A stretch of 64,000 bases of DNA from Isoetes taiwanensis. Lineage: Eukaryota > Streptophyta > Lycopodiopsida > Isoetales > Isoetaceae. Below are positions 9,730 through 21,446 of the stretch, in pieces. A program made the position numbers and the translations under genes. The first letter of the stretch is position 1, and each line of letters opens with the position of its first letter. A model generated the notes under the pieces. That model did no database searches and was not told the DNA's origin. It worked only from the letters and a program-made list of their open reading frames with translations. Location of the stretch: positions 5,061,620 to 5,125,619 of the forward strand of contig JAJEKV010000072.1 of the NCBI GenBank assembly GCA_021234155.1, written 5' to 3'.

Positions 9730-12289
9730 TGTTTTATTGGAATATATAATATTTTTGTATGATATTTGTGTCATGTATCCATAATTTTGGGTCTGCAATT
9801 GTCTCGCAAATAATGCAACCTGTTATTATCAAACCTAATATTTTCATCTAAATGCTGTTCAATTTTGGTCTCATCTATCTTAGCAACTTGCTCTTCATTT
9901 TTGCATGTTTTAATTCGCATATGAAATGACATACGTGAATTGCAACCTTATGTTATTTATCAAGTAAAAAAAAGATTAAAAAGATCAAAAACCCCCTAGA
10001 AGAGCAGGTTGGCGTGATTTTGGAGTTGACATAATCCCAATTTAATTGGATGATGGTTTAATGGTCTCATCCAGCCCAAATCCAACAGAGGCAAACCTTT
10101 TCAACCTGCTCTGTGCATCTGTTTGCTAAGTACAATAAACATGCACATATCCCTCCCCAGCCTCTTAGCAAAAGGCTCAGGAAGCCTTGCCTGGATGCCA
10201 CACATATGCAATACCTGGAGCAGCAATAATGCTCATCGTACAGCCAGAATGATTACTCCCATCTCCTATTTCCCTTGATGTCACATTTCAGAAGAAAAAC
10301 CCATTAGTAGAAGTGGAATGAAGAAAATAAAAGGCAGCAAAAAAAAGGTCCATGTCGCAGGAAACTACTGTATATGGACATGACAAATACATAGAGCATT
10401 TTATGTAATGCAAGAGCCTGATGCAATAAACATCATTCTAAATTCAAAATATGGAAACTATGAAAGGGATACATACAATATGGCAAACTGTCTCGACTCC
10501 CTTAAACCAATAAAGATTGAAAGATGCCAAAGCTCCGAAGAGAAGTCCACGAATTTAAGCCATAATTATAGAACCTGCAATGGAGAGAAAGCATAAATAG
10601 CAAGAATGAAGCTTAAGCAAGCTAGAACACTAAGAAATTAACCTGTATGGCACTGAAATTGAGTTCGACACATTCATATCCACAGCCTGCCCACCAGATT
10701 GCAGCAAATACAGTGAGATTAGACCCAATTCAAAATAATAAAGAAGGGGTTGTTATCCAGGCACTTTCTCATAGATTCAAAAGACAGATGAATGCAAACT
10801 GATTTAAAAGTGGGATTAGTGGCGCAGGTTTTCAGCGCTGGAGCAAGCCCGAACCTCATTGCATGCACGCATACTGTCTGCCCTTATCCACTCTCTAAAA
10901 TTAACAAGCTGTCTTCCCATTTTAAACCATGGTTAAAAAACCCCAAAACAGAAAGATGACCTTTAAATGCAATTAAGCTGCTCAAACATGGCAAAATATA
11001 TGGTTCGACATACAATAAATGAAATATTTCAAGCATTAAAAGGGATGTGACTATGTGATGGGATAACCGCAAAAATTGGGCCCTTTCTCGGAAAGGGGAT
11101 TCATGTCTGCATTTTGAATGGGGAAAGCAAGTTGGATGTCATTGTGAACAGCTTTGTTCTGGGCATGTGTATTACTTGCAATAAATTGAGCTACTTCCAT
11201 ATTGATCTTCCTGTATCTACATACTAAAATGGAAGGACTAGAAAAGACCATTCCAATTATGTGTCTATCTTGAGAATATTTAGATTTTTCTGCCTCCAAT
11301 TATCTAAAATACCACCACTCCAAAGCTATGCACTCAAATTTCTTTGTAGTTGAAGAATGTGAGCCATTCTAGTGCCAAATGCCCCGATGTTTTCCTTATG
11401 CATGCCACTAACGTACATGGAATCAAGTTTAGCTATAACTGTGTTGAAGAGAAAAAAAGAAAAATAATTAACATAGCCTCCTACCTATCAAGTGGAGTGA
11501 AGCCAGTATTGGCAATACGAAAGCATTATTTCAAGAAGGGAAAATTTCAAAAAAATAAAATAAAATGAAGAACACAATACCCATTATGCGTGCATAAAAA
11601 CTTTGGAATGTTCAGTAGACCTCGGTTAATTTTCAATTGCTGCCACAGACTACTCCACTTGTACTTACCATATTCCAGTCCTATAATCAATGCACCCGTG
11701 ATCAGGTCTTCTTAACCCCAACATAATCCGTGATTAGATCTTATTAGTCTTGAAAGGTTTACCTTCTATTTTCAAAAATAAATCTAGATCCAAATGTAGC
11801 TGCAAGAATGAATGAACATTCTAGAGTAATTGAGTGAAGAAGTCTTCGATTTTGTGATAAGAAAGTTGCACAAGAAACCTTAATGTGAAAGGCAATGGCA
11901 ACAAACCAAACAGTTCAAATGGTCATCCAAACAGATAGGATTAAAGAATACAATATTTAGAAATTAAGATATTGAACTGACAATTGAAATTTACCTTATT
12001 TCCTCCAAGCCTAAAAAGGAATTAAGGATTTAGACTGGCGACAATTCTATAAGCACGAATCAACTTTGTTTAAACACACAATGATAGTGAAGTTCAACTC
12101 CTACATAAGTAACATACTTGGAAATAGAACGAAAGAGAAAGTTACAGCGTATTAAAGATTATTCCATGGTTGCACATGCATAACACTACCTGAGAAAACG
12201 ACAAAAATGGAAGGGACAAACTGCATGAAATTGAATGAATGAAGCATGACAATCATGGCAGAACTTCAAGACCCATAACATGACATTAC
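9730..12289. other. 3' flank and introns, no confident gene
   Basis: Downstream of the phosphatase stop the sequence is AT-rich. Short minus-strand pieces near 10,160-10,280 and 10,625-10,680 look faintly coding (the latter ends at a CAG/GTTAAT-type border) and could be 3' exons of the unidentified minus-strand gene below. None is strong enough to call. A stretch near 10,920-11,020 resembles 20,190-20,300, marking a dispersed repeat. Confidence 0.35.
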
Positions 12290-12419
12290 CTGGAGTATGT
12301 TGAACTTGGGATGCCAGAATGTCAAAAAAATGACATGATTTGTTATGTAGAGTCCAATCCCTTGTTGTCCCATTAAAATCACATAAAAATCCTGGATGCA
12401 CATGCTCAAACCAATGCAC
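12290..12419 (-). CDS. Exon-like segment of an unidentified minus-strand gene
   Basis: A 130-nt segment between a 3' splice site (GATATTAG, 12,420-12,427) and a 5' splice site (CCAG/GTAATG at 12,289). It is fully open and encodes about 43 residues rich in His, Phe and Trp (starting HWFEHVHPGFLCDF). The corresponding segment in copy 2 (58,923-59,052) is identical by eye, together with its borders, although flanking sequence there is full of small indels. That makes it the best-supported exon in this region. I do not recognise the family. Confidence 0.55.
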
Positions 12420-13402
12420 CTAATATCTTACCATTGCACATAATAATTGAAATGATATGCACCTCCAACCTATTATAAGACATTCATTCAACATAACAAA
12501 ATGCATTTGAAAGAAAAAGAGTGACTTCAATATCATGGCGAAGAGAACATAATGCCTATATAAATGCCAATCAAATTCCCTATATAATGCCTATATATCG
12601 CCCATATAAATCCCAATCAAGCTTGATTAGGTGAAATTTACTTCAACATGCCTATATTGGTTTAAACATTGTAAAGAAGATTTATTTCAACATGCCTATA
12701 TTGGTTTAACATTGTAAAGATGACTCGTAAATCATATCAACAATAATCCTGGACCCAATAACCTTTGATTCCCAATAAACACAATGCTTTTGCACTACAA
12801 ATGGCTATAGAGTTTAATTAAAATAGAAAAAATTTCAAAGACAATTATGAGCAAGAATATCTGAGAATCCATATTTAGAAACCTCTTTCTACCCACAATA
12901 TACAAACTGCATTTCTCATTATGTTAACTTACGAATTAAAAATACCCCTATATTTTGGGGTTTCGAAATGCCCTTCTCCAGTCCATGGCCGCAGCAATCA
13001 GCAATATCATCACACCAATCATGCTTTGATTTTTTCCTCAGTTTCTAAGAAGCAAGAGTTTGCTTTTTGTATACAGGTGTTTATAGCAGTAAAACAAAGA
13101 TACAATGGACTCTGTTTGCACTTTGTAGCTCTTCCTTATTGCATATAGTAGGATTTCCATCTAGAATGGCCAAGATTATGGTTGTTGAAGAATCATAAAA
13201 ATCATGTTCTAAACTATTTTAAAAATCATATGGGCTAAATCCAACTCAAGCTGGATTCCAATTCACTGTTTTACAGCGATAAAACAAAGATGTAGTAGGA
13301 TTTCCACCTAGAATATACCAAGCTGATGGTTGTCAAAGCCTGCATTTAATAAGAAAGAAATGAAAAAGAGAGTATTTGCTCTACGCTTTTAAATACCTTT
13401 AC

Positions 13403-13500
13403 CTGGCTAATCCAGCATATACAAATTGCATAGGTAACACAAATCTTTTTGCAAGGTCGCCAAATTTTGATGATATTATCTCGTGATCCAAAACAGATCG
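13403..13500 (-). CDS. Exon-like segment, same unidentified minus-strand gene
   Basis: About 98 nt on the minus strand, open and coding-like (VLDHEIISSKFGDLAKRFV, then a short hydrophobic stretch). It ends at GCCAG/GTAAAG (5' splice site at 13,402). The expected 3' splice site reads TTTTCCG rather than TTTTCAG, which may be a CAG lesion. The counterpart near 60,050-60,120 is frameshifted. Confidence 0.45.
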
Positions 13501-13894
13501 GAAAATAGGTAGATGTGAGACTTGTTAAACAATTCCATTGCACCCCAGTAAAGTATAACACAGATGCTTGAACTTTGGATATGCCCCTTTGGACTCTAAA
13601 TACACCTCTGTGCAAAGATAAGCAGCAAAACCACCAGCAAGACTTCAAAAAAGATTGAATAAGTAACTTGCTAATTTTGTTACTTTCTCAAATCACAAAA
13701 AACACCAAACTCACATGGTTGAAATGGCCAATGCCTGGGATGGCTTTTGAGGAGAACATATGTACCATAGAAGCAGCTTTAATAGGATAGACCAGTGTAA
13801 AAGAGTCCATCACGACCTGAGATAATCATAACCCGCCATTACAAAGCATGAAGTTCTAACTTTCTATAGATAATGCAAAAATGAACGCCCTTAC

Positions 13895-13958
13895 ATTTGA
13901 GTTGACGACATATGTGGTTGCACTTAACAGATAATGTGCTTCATGGAAGAAAGTTTTT
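13895..13958 (-). CDS. Short exon-like segment next to the TIR element
   Basis: A 64-nt segment between ATCTCAG (3' splice site, 13,959-13,965) and AAT/GTAAGG (5' splice site at 13,894). It encodes about 21 residues including FHEAHYLLSATTYVVNSN. It lies only about 30 nt outside the left end of the 2.63-kb TIR element, so that element would sit in the upstream intron. It is identical in copy 2 near 60,500-60,565. The family is not recognised. Confidence 0.45.
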
Positions 13959-13990
13959 CTGAGATTTATCTTGCTATGTACCTGGATTAA

Positions 13991-16617
13991 CACTAGAGTG
14001 GTCAGGTAATGGACCAAAAATGGTCCATTTGAAGAGTTCGCTTTAAAATTCATATAAAATCAATGGTACAAAATCTATTCGAACCCTTCCTAGAAGTTCA
14101 TATATGGCAGTTATGGTCCATTAGAAATATACCTAAAAATATATATACCTTCGTTCTTGTAAGTTATGCTCTAGCAAACTCAGGGGGGTAAAGCACCAAA
14201 AGCTTCATGTTTACATAAAGTCAAACTGTCTCGACAATACGATTTTTTCAAATTTTTTTATTGCCATGATATTTTTCTACACGAGATAAGGAAAATGAAA
14301 CAAAAACACACATGTCAATCTGAAGTCTGTGAAGAAAGATAGGGCCATTCAAACATGATAGGGTCAAAACTGCTTTCTGCCTCCTCAGAACCAATTATGG
14401 TTCCTAAAAGGCAGTTGTAGTTTAAATACAACAACTTTCACAAGGAAATGCAGTTTAAGCTAATATTTGATATATAGGCAATTGACAAGTTTCTCCATCC
14501 CATAAAAATGTTGTTTGGCCTTGAATTTGATGTTTGGACTTTCACTTTTGATCTCAATTTTAGGTAACTTGTAATAATGATTAATATTTCCCTATATAGA
14601 GCAAAACTTACTCTATGATATCCTCCAAAAAATCATAGTATAAAAGTTCAAAATGATATGAAACCAATGCAAAAACAAGCTCATTAAAAATGCAAAAGAC
14701 ATGGTCACAAGAAATCAAGAAAGGTTTCTGTACCTGAGCCCATTACTGGTCCATAGGTTCATTTAAAATCAATAACTTTCTTATGTTAATTGACCTCAAG
14801 TCGAATTTTGGGATATGAATAGCTTCTGATTTACTTTAGTAATGAAAATATTTGTTGATCAAACCTTGAGGTTTGGATTAAACTTTATAGCATTAAATTC
14901 AAATATGTCTTCTATGTTTATTCTAGATTTATGCCTTGAGATATGACTTTGAAAAATCACATTCTCAAAGTGTCCCATGTCATGAAATCAATGCAAAAAA
15001 ATTCAAAGCAAAATATGGAAGTTTATGACTATAAAAAGTAAAGTTAGACTGCTATGTGCAGTTCCACTTGCAGACCATTATTGGTCCACAGGACTGGAAG
15101 TTTAAAAATTAATACAGACAACATCTTAATCAATTTTGATCTCAACTTTAGAATATAGTTTATGCGTACAATTCTCTATAGGATAGAATTAATTGGTTAA
15201 ACGAGCTTGCATAATTTGAGGGCAATGTTTAAGTAGAAACAACTGTGAATTTATGGGGCACTTATTCACCAATTGAATCTACATGGACTTCCACTCACAC
15301 CTTTCAAAGATTATGTTATCAAAGGTAAGAAACCATGGTATCATTATGGGGACAAAATAGATAGAGCTAGTGAGAGATATATGCTCTATACCATTGGTCT
15401 AGTTATGGACCATAAATGGTTCATGCTTAATTATACTTGTATCTTTCAAATAATACGTTATTTCAATATGAAAACAGAGTTATATTGCAAAAGGAAGGCT
15501 CGTGATTCATGAAAATATAGTGTACATGAAAGATGACCTACTTGTAACATTATCCTACTAAAACTCTAATGATTTGTAGCAGCAATGGATATACCAGTTT
15601 TATACTAGTAGAAAATAACCATGTTTCTCCGTATATTTTTGCAAGAAAGCCACACAACTTACATAAGGGACAGATATATATGTCCCTTGTCATATTTTGA
15701 ACCATTTGAAAGGCTTATTTGGAGGAATATAGCATGCTCTCTACAAAGCTGAGAAAAGACGATCAAAGGTAATATGATTTAATTTTTTATTCTTATACTT
15801 AAACTTCACGATCTTCACTTTCATTCATCAATAGACATCACTAGCTAGTAAGTGATGAGTTTTTAGCCTATAATTTTGGAATTAACTCAAATTTTTAGCC
15901 TCTAATGTGTTAATCCTATGGTTGTACATCATCTTTAAATCTAGTTAATTGCATGGTTAAACCCTAATGACACTATATGCAAGTTGATAAAGTAATTTTC
16001 TATGTAGATATAAGAAAAATACAATATTTGTTACCCTCGTGATACTTACAGGTGATGTTTTTGGAGCATTTTAACATAAAATTTTGTCCTAAATTCTGTA
16101 TAGGAATTTCTCTTTTAGATTTTGAAGTTGATATAACTTATGAACACTCCAAAAAAACATAAGCTTGTACTTCATATAATTAAGAACCCATGCCACAAGA
16201 ACTAAGCCAAAACTTGTAATAATAAGAGAGAAATAATTCCTAAACTGCAAGCAACATTTTTGAACAAAATAGGGTTTGTCTGCTTCCACAGATGTTAGAT
16301 GATAGCAACCAAAACTCAAAACATACAAATCAATGTGTTCTATCATAAATAGACAAATACTCCAATTTTAGCAAGATTTAGGCCTGTTTATGCTTGTCAA
16401 ATTCTCTAATATTTGAACAATCACTAGAACATATTAGGGAAGTTCATTGGTCTTGAAATTCTCAAAAGTCATTAAGAATCAAGTAAAGATTGATATGGTG
16501 GCGATATATCGCAAAATTGAAACCTCTATTCTCAGATATACTGGTTTAAGTGGCAGTGGGTAAACTGGACCAATTCTGGTCCATGGGCCAGGAATGGTCC
16601 CCGGGACCACTCTAGTG
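13991..16617. mobile_element. 2.63-kb TIR element bounded by TTAA, ends CACTAG...CTAGTG
   Basis: CACTAGAGTGGTC (13,991-14,003) and its exact reverse complement GACCACTCTAGTG (16,605-16,617) face each other 2.6 kb apart, each flanked by TTAA (13,987-13,990 and 16,618-16,621). Inside, the pair TGGACC/GGTCCA recurs: near 14,011-14,028, 14,116, 14,748, 15,079, 15,404-15,413, 16,566-16,583 and 16,594. Such spaced subterminal repeats are typical transposase-binding arrays. CACTA ends suggest the EnSpm/CACTA superfamily, but the flanking TTAA (or TA) fits piggyBac or Tc1/mariner better than the 3-bp duplication of CACTA elements. No transposase frame is present (longest 109 residues), so it is non-autonomous. 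The second copy is at 60,626-63,257. Confidence 0.7.
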
Positions 16618-16717
16618 TTAAAGCCCCTGCTCGACATATGAAAAACAACTCGTTGCAGCAAAAGACATGGAGTAAAACTTACAATATATTTAAAAGAATA
16701 AGCAGACCTTTTCTTAC

Positions 16718-16810
16718 CAATAAGATATGTATTATCAGAGTTTTTTTCATGCTCCTGAGCCGCATAAGCATGGTAACAGATAACATGTTGGCCCCTCGTA
16801 TTAGCCAAAG
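16718..16810 (-). CDS. Exon-like segment upstream of the TIR element
   Basis: On the minus strand, an open 93-nt segment encodes about 31 residues (RGQHVICYHAYAAQEHEK in the middle). It ends at TTG/GTAAGA, a strong 5' splice site (16,717). A possible 3' splice site (GTTATAAG) is at 16,811-16,818. It may belong to the same gene as the pieces at 12.3-14.0 kb. It is kept in copy 2 at about 63,358-63,450. Confidence 0.4.
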
Positions 16811-17303
16811 CTTATAACCTTTTGAAAGAAAAATGCCAACAACATTAGAAAGCAGAGATAATCACAATAGCTGTTTAACACTTCAACAGGAACAAATGTA
16901 ATAAATAAAATAGATTAACACATTAACATTGATTTCAAAAGCAAATACAATAAATAAAAATGATACAAAAAAGATGCAAATGTAGTAAAAAAAAAAAAAC
17001 AGTTGTTATCTCTATATTGATTTCGTAATGATTGTCTCATATTGTTTCCTTCCCTTCATTATGTGATGATTTCAAAGTTTCCAGAAAACCTAAGTAGAAG
17101 TTTTGCTAAATGAACATGGAAGAAGAGCTCTGTTGCTTCGTTGCTAACACTTCCAAATCTACAAAAGATATTTATGCAAGATTGTAAAATCCAATGTACA
17201 GGGCTGCAGAAATATTGATCACAGATAATCAAAGCTCGTACAATTCAAACTTCTGTTTGCAAAAGAAGCAAAAATAAAAAGGAAAGCTTAATATAACCTT
17301 CAA

Positions 17304-17548
17304 TCGATAAGCATTGTGCAAGGCCTTGCCTTAAACGCAAAATGACTTGTTGCGGGGATCTCCACGACCAAAAAGCATGACAACCACGTAAACACAGAAA
17401 CAAATGAAGGCCTTTCTAAATGATGATGATCTAGCATCAGCATTAACAATTAGTTAGACCACATGCCTTGAGTAAGTTCTGCCTCTTCTGCTCATATTTC
17501 AGGCCTTCTTGATGTGACCTGTCAAAAGGTTTGAGAACAGTCTGCATC
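17304..17548 (-). CDS. Two further coding-like pieces of the unidentified gene
   Basis: On the minus strand, 17,450-17,548 reads VLKPFDRSHQEGLKYEQKRQ and 17,304-17,383 reads VVMLFGRGDP followed, after repair of two small lesions, by an Ala/His-rich stretch. The lower end in copy 2 (63,940) shows a clean 5' splice site ATCG/GTGAAG that copy 1 has lost. The product is unknown. The pieces are grouped here because they share strand and frame quality. Confidence 0.35.
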
Positions 17549-17559
17549 AAAGTCCAAAT

Positions 17560-19080
17560 GCAAAAAGAGCAAGGGTCTCAAATTGAACTTCAATGTAGGC
17601 CCTCAAGCATGCCCTTTGGTGCAAATAATCACAACACTTATTGTTTCATGGATCTCCACTGGTGTCTAGCTGCTTGTATCTTCCTACTCTAGCTGCTGAT
17701 GCTATCCAAATATGCTGCTATCAACAGAGGATTAACAAATGAAGCTTACATTAAAGCTTACATTAGACAATTCTTAACATCTAAAAAATGTAGGTGAATC
17801 GATTTGTTGCCAACAATTACTAACCTCAAATCACACGAAGTTTTAAGCGCAACCGCCGCTGTAATTCGCTAACAATAAAAACAACATTCTATAAACATCA
17901 CAAAAAAATGATGATGCCAAGGAAGGAAAGCAAATGGAAACAAATGGGTTATCTGAATCATAAGAAGAACCTGCAACAACATTGGTGCAGACCCTGTATT
18001 GGCTCAAGATACAACGAATCGTTTCTGCTTTTGCACAGACCTATCTACCACCATTAGAGATCCGCAAAACGGACCCATTTTTGGGCTCATTTTTACTGAA
18101 TGTAGTTGCGGAAGACTCAGTATCCGGTACATAAGGCATTCCATAGTCCAACATAAGGCGAGACTTCTTTCCAAACAGCATGGGGAGCCTTAATGGAAGA
18201 CGACATCCCCCAAGCAAAGGGGTATTTGCAAAATTTGATATGTGGCTGCCCTATCTGAATCAACTTTCCAACAACTTTCTCTGCTTCTTGAGGAATTCTT
18301 CTCAGGTAAATCATGATAAACCGTCTCCAGTCTCGAACTTCAACTTGGTGCATTTGGTGGCTTATTCTAGCTCAAGCTTCGTCTCAGTATTTTCGTCCTT
18401 TCTTCTTCTTCTATAGTGTCCTTACCTAATCCGACATCGATTGGAAGAGATCCCCGACCCGACCAACGATTTGAGCTAAAATATAACTCTAGATTTGTCT
18501 TCCTTTTTTTAAATTAAAAAACGCGATTCATGCCTGCAGAAGTTGAAAAACAAAACCGACTCAAATACAAAGATAATGCATGCTTGTCGTAAAGCATACT
18601 TCTCAAGTTATCCATTGCGACACTGAATTGGATCTTTGCTCTCCGAAGCGGAAATGCTTGTTGAGTTCAAATGTGAATGGCGCCAAGATCGAGAGGGCAA
18701 AATCGATATGAGGCACCGTGATAAGAGAGAGCAAAAGACTTCGCAGGAAGTAAAAAATTCGTAGGAAGGACCAAAGAGGGATTCAAATTTCGGCATTGAA
18801 GGTAGGCAACCAGCATCCCGCAAGAAAGCCGCAAGCGAGAAGGGAACGTCGGATGCGTCTGCACATGCGGCGTTCCTGCACGCAACCCAACACACTCTCT
18901 TTTCAAAAAAGAAGATGGGCATGAACCACCGGAGACTGCCATGCCAAAATGAATCCCGTTCTCACAAAAAACCATTGCCCAAGCAACTTGAATTTTCTAT
19001 GGTGTCTCTTTCAAGTTTTGAAGCCAGGGGGCCAGGAATATCCTAAACTCTCAAACTAAAACAGAGAAAAATAAGACGAC
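17560..19080. other. Unassigned region, possible 5' end of the minus-strand gene
   Basis: An open minus-strand frame of 78 residues at 18,117-18,353 (starting MHQVEVRDWRRFIMIYLRR) could be a first exon. I do not recognise it, and no TATA box or start context settles it. Two overlapping frames at 18,608-18,975 look like chance. Confidence 0.3.
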
Positions 19081-19540
19081 TTTGGAGGGTTTGAATGTCC
19101 AGGCCAAGCTGGCCTCACCAGAATCCAGGGGCAATACACGAATCGACAGCACCTCCCCTGTTAGACCGCCCAACCTGAGAGAAAATTTGGAAACAACTTC
19201 AAGTCCTTTTCGTGTGCATTTTCTTCTTTCTGCAAAACCAACGACAACAAAGCTTTGTTGTGCAGAATCAACGAAACTTTCTGGCCAAAGCTTCCAGAAA
19301 ACAGGGCCAAGCCCATCAACAAAGAGGCTAAAGTTTCTTGCCGGCTTCCGTAAAAGCGTATGCCTTTCTTCTTCGCTTGGCTTTATAGAAGCAAAAAAGG
19401 GGGTTGGAGGGGGGGAGGAGGGAGGAAAGAGAAAAGAAAAAATGAGAGAGCATAGAGCCTTTATCACCAATTCAGTAGGAGGCCAGAATATTCAAACCTC
19501 CGAGCTGCAACGGTCTCATCGGAGCACTAACCAAAAACAC
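18960..19540 (+). repeat. Dispersed repeat, also at 20,760-20,930
   Basis: Blocks such as ATTGCCCAAGCA...GAATTTTCTATGG, then CTCTTTCAAG, and AGAGCATAGAGC near 19,448 recur in the same order near 20,775-20,890, with the middle deleted. Long open frames on both strands here are not supported by any family. Confidence 0.5.
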
Positions 19541-19559
19541 AAACAAATCCCAAAAATCG

Positions 19560-20062
19560 CATGCTCTGCCTTACAGGTGCATACCATCTCCGGATTGAGA
19601 CGGGAGATGGATTGGGGAGCTGCTCCAAGAGAGGCTTTGTCAACGCTGCCAAGTTGGGGCTGTGGAAGACGAATACCACACCCTCCGTGAGTCAGTCCCA
19701 AGATATGATGACATTCGGACATGCTACACTGGACTGGTCCATCCTGGCTAGCCCCTCCATGAGATGTTGAGCACGGCCTTGGTATGAATGCTGGGATCAT
19801 ACCTTCAAGAGGTCATGGATCGCCCGGATCAGCTTGGTCCTCGGGTACTTGCCTGATATATGTACATATTTCTTTCCCGTCATGATAGTCTGTACAGTTT
19901 GACAACAATCTTATTATTCACATCCTTGTTTTTCCTCGAAAACCCTTCGGTATGGGGTTTTTAAACCCTTGGGACAATAATATGTTTGATGCCTCCTTTT
20001 TGGGTCTCATAGGCCGATTGCTCTCGAGGATGATAAAAACCTACTCTATTCTATTCTATTCT
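19560..20062 (+). mobile_element. LINE 3' end with (CTATT)n tail
   Basis: The plus strand ends in GATAAAAACCTACTCTATTC followed by further CTATT units to 20,062. The order of a GC-richer 3' UTR, a short A-rich box and a pentamer tail matches the minus-strand LINE end at 632-800. No ORF2 remains, so this is a strongly 5'-truncated copy. A minus-strand 96-residue frame that starts in the tail is chance. Confidence 0.5.
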
Positions 20063-20189
20063 TAACCGCCATTGTTGCTCCACTGCCATAAACTACGAAT
20101 CCCGATCCTTCCAGCATGAAAGCACATGAAAACCTTTTGTCTGCATCCATACAATTTCCAAAATTTGCAAAATATCTTTCTTTTTTTGG

Positions 20190-20475
20190 ACCATTCAAAA
20201 AAACCCATCTCAAACACTCCAAAATAGAAAGAAGACCTCTAAAACAAACAAGCTGCTCAAACTGCCTCAAATATATGGTTTTGAATACAATACAATACAA
20301 GAATATTAATTCCAACCGTTGCGAGAATACTCTCACACAATACGAAATGAATTGTGTAAAGTTTATTGGGATAAACGAATAAGAAATGGTTAGGCTGCAC
20401 CTTGAGCTGAAAATGGTTAGGCTGCAAGCGAAGGCAATTTACTTTAATAGCATATTAAGAGCATATTATCTTTTT
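20190..20475 (+). repeat. Tandem-spaced repeat, second unit at 21,030-21,262
   Basis: AACAAGCTGCTCA through the block AAGAAATGGTTAGGCTGC recurs about 790 nt downstream at roughly 90% similarity by eye. A weaker relative lies near 10,920-11,020. No gene is implied. Confidence 0.55.
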
Positions 20476-21262
20476 GAATTCAGATTTTCATCTCCCTTTT
20501 CCTTGGAGCTTTTATATGGGTTGAGCTTTTATATGCATCTTTATATTGGTTTATTTGTATCGTTTACTTGTGGCCCTTGATCTGCAAAATATTTCCTTTT
20601 TTGTGCCCGATCACAGCCATGGATTTTTTCACCAAAAATCCTTGCACAACTTTCAATGGTGCAAAAGTGCACAATTGAAAACTCAGTGGTCCATGCACCG
20701 TTGGAAAAAAATCAAGGAAAGAAAAAAGGAATCCAATGGTAGCAAAAGCTGGGCATGATTCTGTTCTCTCTAAAAGCCATTGCCCAAGCAGCTCGAATTT
20801 TCTATGGCGTCTCTTTCAAGCCTTGAAACCACGGTGCGATAATATGAAGCTTGGCTTTGTGGAAGCAACAAAGAAAACAGAGCATAGAGCTTTTATTACC
20901 CACCCAGCAGGACGCCGGAGCCCCAACCAAAAAAAAAGGAAAACCATAGGGTCTGCCTTAACTAGAAAACCCATGAATGGTGCTGACTGACGTGCTCCAT
21001 GCCGCCAACACTGCTCCACTGCCAAAAACTAGAACAAACAAGCTGCTCAGATTGCCTCAAATATACGGTTTTGAATACAATAGAATACAAGAATCTTAGT
21101 TCCTACCGTTGCGAGAATACCCTCCCTCAATATGCAACGAGTTGGGCAAAGTTTATTGGGATAAACGAATAAGAAATGGTTAGGCTGCGATCATAGAACC
21201 ACTTTAACTTGCAAGCATCGGGAATTTACTTTAATAGATACTAAGAGCATGTTATCTTAATG

Positions 21263-21446
21263 AACTCAGATTTTTCATCTCTCTTTTTCCCTGGAGAGAC
21301 CACAATTTCACAGATCAATATAACCTTCAAAGCCTTCTGGTTAAGACACTATAACAATACATTTAATGGTCGTTGAACTAGAGACCATGGCTGTATTCAA
21401 ATTGCCCATCATTAGGGTAATTATACATGACACACTTCATCCACCT
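21263..21446. other. 3' flank of the ABCD2-like gene
   Basis: AT-rich sequence downstream of the ABCD2 stop codon. It should hold the 3' UTR. No clear poly(A) signal was singled out. Confidence 0.3.

Larger units (their letters stand above)
1945..17370 (+). repeat. Long direct repeat, copy 1 (about 15.4 kb, truncated by the window in its partner)
   Basis: Sequence from about 1,945 to 17,370 recurs in the same orientation at about 48,690-64,000, offset by about 46.7 kb. The match runs through every sub-feature: gypsy end, phosphatase gene, exon-like pieces and the TIR element. The right end of the match is set by the window edge, so the true unit is longer. Copy 1 has mostly open frames where copy 2 is broken, so copy 1 is the better text. 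It also carries some lesions, for example near 17,335-17,360, where copy 2 reads TTCTGC and TGCAGG but copy 1 reads TTAAACGC and TGCGGGG. Confidence 0.9.

Noticed and set aside
12186-12289. Extension of the 77-residue minus-strand frame past the splice site
   Set aside because: The frame changes in copy 2 beyond the GTAATG border while the 130-nt segment is unchanged, so the extension is intron.
13987-16621. Simple assignment of the TIR element to EnSpm/CACTA
   Set aside because: The trinucleotides next to the ends (TAA left, TTA right) are not a direct duplication, whereas TTAA or TA is.
19051-19690. Overlapping 139- and 202-residue frames on opposite strands
   Set aside because: They lie in a dispersed repeat, have compositional bias only, and show no domain or splice support.
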